Made by a program: the position numbers and the translations under genes
Notes under the pieces: generated by a model
Seen by the model: the letters and a program-made list of their open reading frames with translations, nothing else
What the model was told of the DNA's origin: nothing
Databases searched by the model: none
Assembly: GCA_965219125.1 (NCBI GenBank)
Contig: CBDCMO010000001.1
Coordinates: forward strand, 372,001 to 436,000
Direction: 5' to 3'
Source: JBBSOK01 sp965219125
GTDB lineage: Bacteria > Bacteroidota > Bacteroidia > Flavobacteriales > Flavobacteriaceae
DNA: 64,000 nucleotides
In this document: one piece after another, positions 17,387-25,336 of the stretch
Numbering within the stretch: position 1 is the first letter of the stretch
Layout of the letters: every line of letters begins with the position of its first letter

Positions 17387-17872
17387 ATGAAAAAGCTAGT
17401 ATTTATTTTTCTTCTTATAACTTCATTTATAGGATTTTCACAAGAAACTTCATTTACAGTTGAAGCTTTGAACGAAAAGTTTTTAACAGTTGAAGGAGAA
17501 GCAAATCCGTTTTCAGAAATTCTGAAACAACACGAAGGCAAGATGGTTTTTATTGATATTTGGGCAAGTTGGTGTAAAGATTGTATTGCTTCAATGCCAG
17601 ATATTCATGAACTTCAAAAACAATATGCGGATATCGATTTTATTTTTCTTTCATTGGATAAAAATGATGCAAGCTGGAAAAAAGGCATTGAAAAATATAA
17701 AGTTGAAGGTGACAACTATTTTATCAGCGAAGGTTGGAAAGGTAAATTCTGTGAGTCAATAGATTTAGATTGGATACCCAGATATATGTTGATTGATAAA
17801 ACTGGAGAAATCCTGGTATATAAGGCAATTAAGGTAAAAGACAAAACATTGCAAAAGCAATTGAAGCAATAA
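17387..17872 (+). CDS. TlpA-like thioredoxin-fold protein
   Basis: 161 residues with a cleavable signal peptide (residues 1-18, ending GFSQ), placing it in the periplasm. Redox motif WASWCKDC at about 58-65 is the CxxC of TlpA/ResA-type thiol-disulfide reductases, which reduce disulfides for cytochrome maturation or other envelope proteins. The final codons (KQLKQ) lie in the first unit of a 19-bp tandem repeat that continues past the stop. Fourth gene of the 14.6-17.9 kb cluster's likely transcription unit. Confidence 0.85.
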   Translation: MKKLVFIFLLITSFIGFSQETSFTVEALNEKFLTVEGEANPFSEILKQHEGKMVFIDIWASWCKDCIASMPDIHELQKQYADIDFIFLSLDKNDASWKKGIEKYKVEGDNYFISEGWKGKFCESIDLDWIPRYMLIDKTGEILVYKAIKVKDKTLQKQLKQ

Positions 17873-17890
17873 AAAGCAATTGAAGCAATA
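17853..17890 (+). repeat. 19-bp tandem duplication across a stop codon
   Basis: AAAAGCAATTGAAGCAATA occurs twice in a row; the first unit encodes the protein's last residues and the stop codon, the second is untranslated. Looks like a simple slippage duplication. Confidence 0.85.
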
Positions 17891-17917
17891 AATGGTATAG
17901 TTTAAAAAAATGTATAT

Positions 17918-18670
17918 ATGAGAAAGCAAATAGTGGCCGGAAATTGGAAAATGAATAACGATTTGGCAGAAACCGAAAGATTTATCGCAGATTTTAAACA
18001 GCAGGTTATACCTGAAAATGTATCAGTTTTAATAGCGCCGGCCTTTACAAATTTGCAACAAGCATTTAATTCTACTAGAAATCATCCGCTAAGTATTGCA
18101 GCACAAAATATGCACCAAAGCGAATCCGGTGCTTTCACAGGCGAAATTTCTGCACAAATGTTGAAAAGTGTTGGAGTTGAAACTGTTATTTTGGGTCACA
18201 GTGAAAGAAGGGCTTATTTTAATGAAGACAACGAAATTTTAGCTGAAAAGGTGAATACCGCTTTAGAAAATGATATGACCGTAATCTTCTGCTTTGGTGA
18301 AGAATTACAAGACAGAAAATCTGATAATCATTTTAAGGTTGTCGGAAATCAATTAGAAAGTGGCCTATTTCACATTTCCGAAGAAAATTGGAAGAATATT
18401 ATTTTAGCTTATGAACCAGTTTGGGCAATAGGCACGGGCGAAACTGCAAGTCCTGAACAGGCACAGGAAATGCATCAATTTATTCGTAAAACTATAGCAG
18501 AAAACACCTCGAATAAAATTGCTGACGAAGTTTCCATTCTTTACGGCGGAAGCGTAAAACCAGAGAATGCCAAAGATATATTTGACAAAAAGGATGTTGA
18601 CGGTGGCTTAATTGGTGGCGCGGCATTAAAAGTTGATGATTTTATGAAAATTATCAACGCATTTGCATAA
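17918..18670 (+). CDS. tpiA: Triose-phosphate isomerase
   Basis: 250 residues. Interconverts dihydroxyacetone phosphate and glyceraldehyde 3-phosphate. N-terminal AGNWKMN carries the catalytic lysine; HSERRAYF the catalytic histidine; YEPVWAIGTG the catalytic glutamate and flexible loop; YGGSVKPEN the phosphate site. Complete. Followed 27 bp later by prmA. Confidence 0.97.
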   Translation: MRKQIVAGNWKMNNDLAETERFIADFKQQVIPENVSVLIAPAFTNLQQAFNSTRNHPLSIAAQNMHQSESGAFTGEISAQMLKSVGVETVILGHSERRAYFNEDNEILAEKVNTALENDMTVIFCFGEELQDRKSDNHFKVVGNQLESGLFHISEENWKNIILAYEPVWAIGTGETASPEQAQEMHQFIRKTIAENTSNKIADEVSILYGGSVKPENAKDIFDKKDVDGGLIGGAALKVDDFMKIINAFA

Positions 18671-18697
18671 ACATATAATTGATTTTTGAAGACAAAC

Positions 18698-19525
18698 ATG
18701 AATTACATAGAATACATTTTCATAATTGAACCACTTCAACCCGCATCCGAAATATTGATCGCCCAATTGGGTGAAATAGGTTTTGAAAGCTTTGTTGAAA
18801 CTGAAAGTGGAGTGGAAGCATACGTTCAGAAATCTGAGTGGAAAGAAGATTTAGTTAAGAAAGTTCAGATATTATCTTCTTCGGAATTTAAAATAAAATA
18901 TACTTCATTAGAAATTGAACAAGTTAATTGGAATGAAGAATGGGAAAAAAACTTCGACCCGATTCAAGTAGATTCCCGATGCGCTGTTAGAGCGCCCTTT
19001 CATCCGTCAAAAGATGTTGAATTTGAAATAATTATCGAACCAAAAATGTCTTTTGGAACAGGCCATCACGAAACTACATTTATGATGCTTCAGTTTATTT
19101 TGGATACTGAATTCAAAAATAAAACTGTTCTCGATATGGGGTGCGGCACTGCGGTCTTGGCAATTTTAGCATCTATGTGCGGCGCAAAAACTGTTGAAGG
19201 AATTGATATTGATGAGTGGTGTATTGAAAATAGCGAAGAGAATATTGAAAGAAATAATTGTAATAATATCAATGTGTTTTTGGGTGATGCCGCAAATTTA
19301 AAAAGTAAAAAATATGATGTGGTTATCGCCAATATTAATAGAAATATTTTATTGAATGATATGCAAGCTTATAAACAAACATTGAGCAAAGGTGGCGAAT
19401 TATATTTAAGTGGTTTTTACCAAGAAGACCTGCCAATAATTAAAGAATGTTGTGAAAAGCTAGGTTTTACCTTTGCTGAAAATAAAACTAAAAACAACTG
19501 GGTTGCCGCAAAGTTTATTTTGTAA
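18698..19525 (+). CDS. prmA: Ribosomal protein L11 methyltransferase
   Basis: 275 residues from the ATG at 18698 (MNYIEYIF), preferred over an in-frame TTG 12 bases earlier. Trimethylates ribosomal protein L11. The substrate-recognition N-terminus is followed by the SAM-dependent domain: MSFGTGHHETT, VLDMGCGTAVLAI (motif I) and VIANINRNILL. Likely co-transcribed with tpiA. The order tpiA-prmA-clpS is common in flavobacteria. Confidence 0.95.
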   Translation: MNYIEYIFIIEPLQPASEILIAQLGEIGFESFVETESGVEAYVQKSEWKEDLVKKVQILSSSEFKIKYTSLEIEQVNWNEEWEKNFDPIQVDSRCAVRAPFHPSKDVEFEIIIEPKMSFGTGHHETTFMMLQFILDTEFKNKTVLDMGCGTAVLAILASMCGAKTVEGIDIDEWCIENSEENIERNNCNNINVFLGDAANLKSKKYDVVIANINRNILLNDMQAYKQTLSKGGELYLSGFYQEDLPIIKECCEKLGFTFAENKTKNNWVAAKFIL

Positions 19526-19586
19526 ACCTTAAATTCGTTTTAAAATTGGTGAATTTTAAATACATTTCACGAATTTTGCACTACTT

Positions 19587-19862
19587 ATGAGTACAAAAGA
19601 AAAAATACAGGAAGAGGTTGATGTTTTGGAAAGACAATCCAATCAAAACGAAATTGTGTTGTATAATGATGAGGTTAACACGTTTGATCATGTTATAAGC
19701 ACTTTAATGTACGCTTGCGACCACACACCAGAGCAGGCAGAACAATGTTCTATACTTGTACATTACAAAGGTAAGTGTACGGTAAAAACTGGCGATTACA
19801 AAGAACTTGAGCCACGCTGTTCGAAACTTTTAGAAGCCGGTTTAAGCGCCGAAATAGTTTAA
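19587..19862 (+). CDS. clpS: ClpS adaptor protein
   Basis: 91 residues. Delivers N-degron proteins to ClpAP/ClpCP. The core YNDEVNTFDHVISTLMYAC binds the N-terminal residue of substrates, and the C-terminal half forms the remaining helix and strand. The acidic N-terminal ~20 residues are the flexible extension that inserts into the Clp ATPase. Confidence 0.93.
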   Translation: MSTKEKIQEEVDVLERQSNQNEIVLYNDEVNTFDHVISTLMYACDHTPEQAEQCSILVHYKGKCTVKTGDYKELEPRCSKLLEAGLSAEIV

Positions 19863-19905
19863 GAAATCTTTTTTGATTTTTAGTGGTTTAATACAAGGCA
19901 TTTTT

Positions 19906-19913
19906 TATATTTG
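19906..19913 (+). promoter_or_regulatory. -7 promoter element for tRNA-Arg
   Basis: TATATTTG matches TAnnTTTG, 40 bp before the mature tRNA 5' end. Confidence 0.55.
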
Positions 19914-19953
19914 CACCCCGATATTGTGGAATTAGTACGGCATATTGGAAAAA

Positions 19954-20027
19954 GGCCTTGTGGCGCAACTGAATAGCGCACCTGATTACGGCTCAGGAGG
20001 TTCCAAGTTTGAATCTTGGCAAGGTCA
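19954..20027 (+). tRNA. tRNA-Arg, anticodon ACG
   Basis: Full cloverleaf read by hand: acceptor GGCCTTG with CAAGGTC (one G-T), D stem GCGC/GCGC, anticodon stem CCTGA/TCAGG enclosing TTACGGC, T stem CCAAG/CTTGG with loop TTTGAAT, discriminator A. The anticodon ACG (inosine-modified) reads CGN arginine codons. The 3' CCA is not encoded. Confidence 0.96.
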
Positions 20028-20038
20028 CTTAAAACTAA

Positions 20039-20066
20039 AAGTCTGCACGAAAGTGTGGACTTTTTC
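20039..20066 (+). terminator. Terminator of tRNA-Arg
   Basis: AAGTCTGCAC and GTGTGGACTT pair (two G-T wobbles) around a GAAA tetraloop, followed by five T. Confidence 0.85.
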
Positions 20067-20222
20067 TGTTTAAAACTCCTTTAAAAAACACACGCTACTT
20101 TTTTATTACCGGCGTAACTTACCATTTTCCTCGTCAAATAAAGCTGTCATTTCGCACTATTATTTTATAAAATAAACCTTCAAGAAAACGGTCATTTACA
20201 ATAGAAAGTTATTAAAATCTGG

Positions 20223-20230
20223 TAATTTTG
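20223..20230 (+). promoter_or_regulatory. -7 promoter element for NADH dehydrogenase gene
   Basis: TAATTTTG matches TAnnTTTG, 19 bp before the ATG at 20249. Confidence 0.55.
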
Positions 20231-20248
20231 CATTCAATATTTAGCGTG

Positions 20249-21553
20249 ATGAAGGACAAGAAAATTGTAATAATTGGGGGCGGTTTTGCAGGTATAAACT
20301 TAGCGAAGCAACTTGGCGGAAAAAAAGGATTGGACGTTACACTAGTAGATAAAAACAATTATAATTTTTTCCCGCCATTGCTATATCAAGTTGCTACGGG
20401 AATGTTGGATATATCAAGTATTTCAATTCCGTTTCGTACTTTATTCTATGGAAAAAATAATCTTCATTTTAGGCTGGGTAATTTGCTTGAAGTTGTTTCG
20501 AAAGAAAATAAAATTGTACTAGATACTGGAGAGTTGGAGTATGATTATCTAGTAATGGCAACCGGAACAAGAACCAATTATTTTGGATTGGAAAATATCG
20601 AAAAGAATGCATTGCCGATGAAAACAGTAAACGACGCTGTTAAACTTAGAAATTATTTATTATTGGAAGGAGAAAAATACAGCTATTGTACAGATCCAGT
20701 AGAAAAACGAAAAATGCGCAATATCGTAATATCTGGTGCGGGACCGTCTGGAGTTGAGATTGCGGGTATGATTGCCGAAATGCGAAAACGTAAACTTCAG
20801 CACATTTATCCAGAACTTAAGAAAGAACGGTTAAATATTTACCTTGTTGATGCAGCAAAGAATGTCTTGCCCCCAATGAGTAAGAAATCGCAAGAATATT
20901 CGAAGAAAAGTCTTGAAAAATTGGGTATTAAGGTGACCCTTGAAAAGATGGTAACCGATTATCGGGATGATAAAGTTTATTTTAAGGATGGTTCCAACAT
21001 TGCTACAAAAACGTTAATTTGGACTGCGGGAGTTACGGGACGAACGTTTGACGGTATTCCAAAAAGTCTTTACACAAAAGGCAATAGATTAAAGGTTAAT
21101 GAATATTTTAAAGTTATAGACACCGATAACATCTACGCAATTGGTGATTCTTGCATAACTACAACTGACGCCAATTTTCCAGACGGCCATCCACAATTGG
21201 CAAGTGTAGCGCAACAAATGGGAAAAAAATTAGCTAATAATTTTGAATATTTGGTCGCAAATAAAAAATTGAAACCTTTTGCATATCACGATAAAGGTGC
21301 AATGGCAATAATTGGAGATAAAAAAGCAGTTGCAGATTTGAATTTGCCAAAAATTACGCTAACAGGATTTATTGCTTGGTTTGCTTGGCTTTTTATTCAC
21401 TTATTTCTACTGATAAATTATCGAAACCAAGTGAAGACTTTTTGGAATTGGGCAAATGCGTATTTGGGCAAAGGCCAATCTCAAGGAATTATGGTAACGC
21501 CATACACAAATTATGAAAAATTGAGTAAAACAAAATCTGCGTTAGTTGAGTAG
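20249..21553 (+). CDS. ndh: Type II NADH:quinone oxidoreductase
   Basis: 434 residues from the ATG at 20249. Non-proton-pumping flavoprotein that passes electrons from NADH to menaquinone. N-terminal FAD-binding IIGGGFAGINLAKQL, second dinucleotide fold IVISGAGPSGVEIAGMI for NADH, the AIGDS motif near residue 305, and a C-terminal membrane-anchoring segment (GFIAWFAWLFIHLFLLINY). Start chosen to place the first beta strand directly after a short Lys-rich N-terminus and to leave a short leader after the promoter. Confidence 0.92.
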   Translation: MKDKKIVIIGGGFAGINLAKQLGGKKGLDVTLVDKNNYNFFPPLLYQVATGMLDISSISIPFRTLFYGKNNLHFRLGNLLEVVSKENKIVLDTGELEYDYLVMATGTRTNYFGLENIEKNALPMKTVNDAVKLRNYLLLEGEKYSYCTDPVEKRKMRNIVISGAGPSGVEIAGMIAEMRKRKLQHIYPELKKERLNIYLVDAAKNVLPPMSKKSQEYSKKSLEKLGIKVTLEKMVTDYRDDKVYFKDGSNIATKTLIWTAGVTGRTFDGIPKSLYTKGNRLKVNEYFKVIDTDNIYAIGDSCITTTDANFPDGHPQLASVAQQMGKKLANNFEYLVANKKLKPFAYHDKGAMAIIGDKKAVADLNLPKITLTGFIAWFAWLFIHLFLLINYRNQVKTFWNWANAYLGKGQSQGIMVTPYTNYEKLSKTKSALVE

Positions 21554-21710
21554 ATAATTTTTATAGTTGATTACTTAATTTATACTTAAATCTATTTTGA
21601 ATTCTTCTGTTTCAATATTTTCAAATCTATTTGTTGAAATTTCAAAATTTAAAATTTAATCCTCACGATTATCATTCTAAATATCCCTAAATTGAAGCAA
21701 TATTTAATTG

Positions 21711-21854
21711 ATGCAAACTATGGAAAAGAAAAATACGGAAAGAAACAATAATAGAGGTTTGGATGAAAAGGTAAATAAAGAAAGTGAGGAGAATGTACCC
21801 AAAAGTGATAAGGAATTAGATCCTGAAAATCCACCGAAGAAGAATGATAAATAG
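21711..21854 (+). CDS. Small hydrophilic protein, unknown
   Basis: 47 codons from ATG 21711 (a second in-frame ATG is at 21720), ending eight bases before the apt start. Almost entirely charged or polar: rich in Lys, Glu, Asn and Asp, with a PENPPKKNDK tail. Probably disordered. Its tight placement before apt suggests co-transcription. No family recognised; short Lys/Glu-rich frames also arise by chance in AT-rich DNA, so confidence is moderate. Confidence 0.5.
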   Translation: MQTMEKKNTERNNNRGLDEKVNKESEENVPKSDKELDPENPPKKNDK

Positions 21855-21862
21855 TTAGATGT

Positions 21863-22378
21863 ATGACTGATATTAAAAAATATATTCGCGATGTCCAGGA
21901 TTTTCCAAAAACTGGAGTTCTCTTCAAAGATATTACACCATTATTGGCTAATAAGAAGGCAACTGAAGTTTGCCTTCAAATGTTATTGGACCTTGTTGGA
22001 GATCAAAAAATTGATAAAGTTGTGGGAATAGAGAGCCGTGGGTTTTTCTTCGGAATGCTTTTGGCCCAGAAATTAAATGCCGGATTTGTTCCTATACGTA
22101 AAGCTGGGAAATTGCCTTTTTCAACCTACGTTGAACCATACGCGCTAGAATATGGAATGGATACATTGGAAATTCACGAAGATGCTATATTACCGGGCGA
22201 AAAAATATTACTTCACGATGATGTTCTTGCAACGGGTGGTACTGCAAAAGCCGCCTGCAGGCTTATAGAAAAGTTGAAAGGGGACATAGTGCAATGTAAT
22301 TTTATTATGGAAATTGGGTTTTTAAACGGCAATCATAAATTGCGCAGTTATGAAAGCCGTTCATTAATTACGTATTAA
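21863..22378 (+). CDS. apt: Adenine phosphoribosyltransferase
   Basis: 171 residues. Salvages adenine with PRPP to AMP. Typical N-terminus (IKKYIRDVQDFPKTGVLFKDITPLL), the specificity loop GFVPIRKAGKLP, and the PRPP-binding motif LLHDDVLATGGTA. Complete. The stop codon overlaps by four bases (TTAA) with the stop of the convergent small gene. Confidence 0.95.
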   Translation: MTDIKKYIRDVQDFPKTGVLFKDITPLLANKKATEVCLQMLLDLVGDQKIDKVVGIESRGFFFGMLLAQKLNAGFVPIRKAGKLPFSTYVEPYALEYGMDTLEIHEDAILPGEKILLHDDVLATGGTAKAACRLIEKLKGDIVQCNFIMEIGFLNGNHKLRSYESRSLITY

Positions 22379-22527
22379 TCTAGCGAATTTTTAGTAACCC
22401 ACGTACGCCAGCCAAGAAGCGCCTTTTGAAATGTAGTTGCCTTTTGCAAATCTACTTCTTGATGCGTTAGGCTTGGTAAAAGTTTCTTATTTAATTTTGC
22501 AATAACACGGAATAGCTGCTTCTTCAA
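22375..22527 (-). CDS. Small basic protein of flavobacterial type, 50 residues
   Basis: Read by hand from the minus strand with a TTG start at 22527: begins KKQLFRVIAKLNKKLLPS, continues LTHQEVDLQKATTFQKALLG and ends WRTWVTKNSLD. This pattern (K/R-rich helix, LLPS, then D-L-x-K-A-T...I/L-G-W-R-x-x-V-T...ALD) is one I recognise from short conserved proteins of Flavobacteriaceae, sometimes mislabelled as SsrA-binding protein. Function unknown. Ends convergently on apt with overlapping stop codons. Confidence 0.7.
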   Translation of the reverse strand: MKKQLFRVIAKLNKKLLPSLTHQEVDLQKATTFQKALLGWRTWVTKNSLD

Positions 22528-22649
22528 AATCGAATTATTTTAGGGAAAGATAAATATTAAAAAGAAGTTTTTAGTTTTTTTTAAAGACAAAATCTGTTTT
22601 TTGAAACCATAAATTTATTTCCCTAATCCCTAATTCTTAAACTGGATGT

Positions 22650-22684
22650 CTGAGCCTGCCTTTCGTGCACTTGGCAAGCAGGTG
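22650..22684 (+). repeat. Palindromic dispersed repeat, copy B
   Basis: CTGAGCCTGCCTTTCGTGC then TTGGCAAGCAGGTG; closely resembles the reverse complement of 8021-8055 with scattered changes. Lies in the 224-bp gap between two minus-strand genes where I see no coding sequence. Confidence 0.6.
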
Positions 22685-22751
22685 TTTTGAGAACTTTCTT
22701 ATTTTTAGATTAGATTTACAAGTTGTTTTGCTTTCAAAATGCACTGAAGAC

Positions 22752-24788
22752 CTAATTCCTAATTATAGAAGTATTTCCATCCATTCCTAAAGTGATTGGG
22801 GAAATTGCCTTGTCGCTATTTACATTTGAGTTTGTTTTGCTACCCTTATTGTTATCAAGCTTTATCTTTATGGCTGTAATTTCTCCACTGTTATTTCTTT
22901 TAATTCCCGAATAATCAAAATCTATATTATTAGTTGCAAAATCAGATTTTAAATTTTGAAGATCGGCATCTGTCATATCTTTAGTAATTATTTTAATTTT
23001 TGATGGATTCATATTTTTCTCAATTTTCTCTGTCATTTCAGCTTGATTTTTCATCATTTTTTCTCGCATTTCATCAGCTTTTAACTGCATTTCTTCACGA
23101 TTTTTATCCATTTCTTCCCTTCTCGCGTCCATTTCTTCTCTTTTTTTCTCCATAATATCACTTTTTGCTTCCATAATATCCCTTTTTGCCTCCATTTCTT
23201 CCCTCTTTTTTTCCATTTCGGCTCTTTTCTCCTCCATCATTTGTCGCATTTTGTCCATTTTTTCAGTTTTTTCATCATTACCGTATTCATAATCAGTATT
23301 CTCAGAATTTGTGTTTCTGAAAACTAAGCCGCCATTTTCGTTGCTGCCAATATATATATCATTAATCGGTTCAGAAGTTGAAATGTTGTAATTGCCTTTG
23401 TTTCCTTTTGCATCTACGTAGGTAATTGAAATTCCGGTAAGCTGATTGGCGTTATTATAATCGAGTTTTGAATAATTAAAATCTATATTTTCATTTTCTT
23501 TCAAATTTTTCTTGATAACTTCAAGATCGTTCTTTGTAGTGTTCTTGGTAATAATTATACTTATGTCCTGCATTTTTATTTTATGGTTTTTTTCTTCAAT
23601 TGAATTAATATTGTAATTGCTCATAATTGCATTTTTAGGCACAAAACTTATCTTTCCTTCAATTTCAATAACGCCATTTTTACCTTCTTCCCCGTATTTT
23701 TTAAGACCTTCTTTCTTGTTCAATATTTTCGTAATTCCTTCAACAGCTAGTTCTTTATCTTTTGGAAAACTATTCGAATTTACTTTTTTGCCATTAATAA
23801 TATACAATTTAGTAACTGTGGAATCTACCCTATTTCTGTTTTCGGCCGAATTCTGCTTTGCGTCAATTGAAGAATTATTGTTTGAATCAATTTTTTCTGC
23901 TGAAGGAAATTGAACATATCTTATTTTTTCCTTTACGTTAAAACTGTAAAGAAAAAGCGCCAAAATTGGAAGAACAAGAAATGTTTTAAAAACATTTTTT
24001 CGATTTGATAAATTTTTGTTTAACATAATAATTCTTTTTTTGATGAATGATTGTTTGAAATTATTTATAAGCGGCGGCATTGGATATGTTGATGAAGCTC
24101 TCACCAATGCCAATTGATAGCCCACTTTATCGGTTAGATGGATTGCTGTGTGTTTATCTGCCATAAATTCAAGGTTTTCTTCAATTGCCTTTTTATATAA
24201 ATACGCCAAAGGATTGCACCAATGAAAGACCAAGAAAAGATTAACCAACATAATATCTATTGAATGTAATTGCGAAGCGTGGACCGTTTCGTGACAGATT
24301 ATATAGGTAAGTTCTTCCTGCGAATGCAATTTTGGATTGTAAACTATAAAGTTGAAAAAGGAAAAAGGCATTATCTGATTGTTTACCTTAATATGTATAA
24401 ATCTATTTTTAATTTCCTTTTGATGACCTTTAAGTAAATTCTGTATGCTCCACACCTGAAACAAAAAGCGTAAACCCATTATCAGTAAACCTATTAAATA
24501 GATTGTCAAAAGGACTTGCCACCAATTTATAGGTATTATTTCCGAAGATGCAGAAATTGAACTTTGGGAAACTATTGGACTCAAGGACGAAGTTGTTACA
24601 GGTTCAATAAATTTTACAGTTTCACGGATAAAAATCCAAAATGGCAATAGACAAGAAGCGAATAATCCTGCCGTTAAAAAGTGACGTGAAAATGCGAAAT
24701 GAGTTTGTTGGGATAATAGAAATCTGTAAACTAAATAGAAAATAGCCAATATCGCAGCAGATTTGAGTATGAGAATTAGATATTCCAT
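22752..24788 (-). CDS. M56 (BlaR1-type) metallopeptidase sensor
   Basis: 678 residues from the ATG at 24788, one base after the repressor's stop codon. Four membrane helices in the first ~270 residues enclose the zinc motif HETVH (about 166-170) with EENLEFMADKHT as the third ligand region. Then a TonB-plug-like stretch (YIINGKKV...YGEEGKNGVIEIEG), followed by two similar segments (IIITKNTTKNDLEVIKKNL and IKIITKDMTDADLQNLKSDF) flanking a Met-led heptad coiled coil. In this family the peptidase activates gene expression by cleaving or triggering cleavage of the paired BlaI repressor. The inducer is unknown. Confidence 0.88.
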   Translation of the reverse strand: MEYLILILKSAAILAIFYLVYRFLLSQQTHFAFSRHFLTAGLFASCLLPFWIFIRETVKFIEPVTTSSLSPIVSQSSISASSEIIPINWWQVLLTIYLIGLLIMGLRFLFQVWSIQNLLKGHQKEIKNRFIHIKVNNQIMPFSFFNFIVYNPKLHSQEELTYIICHETVHASQLHSIDIMLVNLFLVFHWCNPLAYLYKKAIEENLEFMADKHTAIHLTDKVGYQLALVRASSTYPMPPLINNFKQSFIKKRIIMLNKNLSNRKNVFKTFLVLPILALFLYSFNVKEKIRYVQFPSAEKIDSNNNSSIDAKQNSAENRNRVDSTVTKLYIINGKKVNSNSFPKDKELAVEGITKILNKKEGLKKYGEEGKNGVIEIEGKISFVPKNAIMSNYNINSIEEKNHKIKMQDISIIITKNTTKNDLEVIKKNLKENENIDFNYSKLDYNNANQLTGISITYVDAKGNKGNYNISTSEPINDIYIGSNENGGLVFRNTNSENTDYEYGNDEKTEKMDKMRQMMEEKRAEMEKKREEMEAKRDIMEAKSDIMEKKREEMDARREEMDKNREEMQLKADEMREKMMKNQAEMTEKIEKNMNPSKIKIITKDMTDADLQNLKSDFATNNIDFDYSGIKRNNSGEITAIKIKLDNNKGSKTNSNVNSDKAISPITLGMDGNTSIIRN

Positions 24789-24789
24789 A

Positions 24790-25146
24790 TTATGTAGGAT
24801 TTTCAATTAGTTCTAAAATTTCGCGCAATTCCTTTGCGCTAATTTTTTCTTCTTTCGCAAAAAAGGAAACCATGTTTTTATAATTGTCATTAAAATAAAG
24901 TTTCATAGCACTATTCATAAATTGCTTGGTGTACTGTTCTTTAGTTATTAAAGGATAATATTGATGCGTCTTTCCAAATGCTTTATAAGCCACAAAGTTT
25001 TTCTCTTCAAGATTTCTAACAACGGTGCTTATTGTATTATAATGGTTTTTACCGTTCAGTTTTTCTACAATTTCTTTCACAAAAGCCATTTTTAGCGACC
25101 AAAGAGCTTGCATTATTTCTTCTTCTTTATTAGTTAAGGATATCAT
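24790..25146 (-). CDS. BlaI/MecI-type transcriptional repressor
   Basis: 118 residues. Winged-helix DNA-binding domain (residues ~5-75: EIMQALWSLKMAFVKEIVEKL, TISTVVRNLEEKNFVAYKAFGKTHQYYPL) plus a C-terminal helical dimerisation part. Pairs with the M56 sensor gene that begins one base after its stop, the standard two-gene signalling unit. Upstream, two copies of the sequence ACTATTTTTATAGTT-like (25173-25210) could be its operator, since BlaI sites are short palindromes; this is inferred. Confidence 0.92.
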   Translation of the reverse strand: MISLTNKEEEIMQALWSLKMAFVKEIVEKLNGKNHYNTISTVVRNLEEKNFVAYKAFGKTHQYYPLITKEQYTKQFMNSAMKLYFNDNYKNMVSFFAKEEKISAKELREILELIENPT

Positions 25147-25171
25147 ATAAGATTATTTGAAGCAAACTTAA

Positions 25172-25209
25172 AACTATTTTTATAGTTATACAACTATTTT
25201 TATAGTTAA
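25172..25209. promoter_or_regulatory. Candidate BlaI-type operator, two similar half-repeats
   Basis: The stretch just upstream of the repressor gene reads ACTATTTTTATAGTTATACA then ACTATTTTTATAGTTAATAT: AACTATTTTTATAGTT is present twice, each an imperfect palindrome with AACTAT/ATAGTT arms. The repetition and position fit autoregulation by the BlaI-type protein. Binding is not shown. Confidence 0.5.
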
Positions 25210-25336
25210 TATTTTTTATTTATAACACCCACTTTTTAATTTACTTTTGCTCTTTCTGTCACTGAGCGTATTTGAAGTGCGTCTTCAATTTCAGTTTCAG
25301 TTTCATTACATTATCTTCGCAACGCATTTTAAGATT

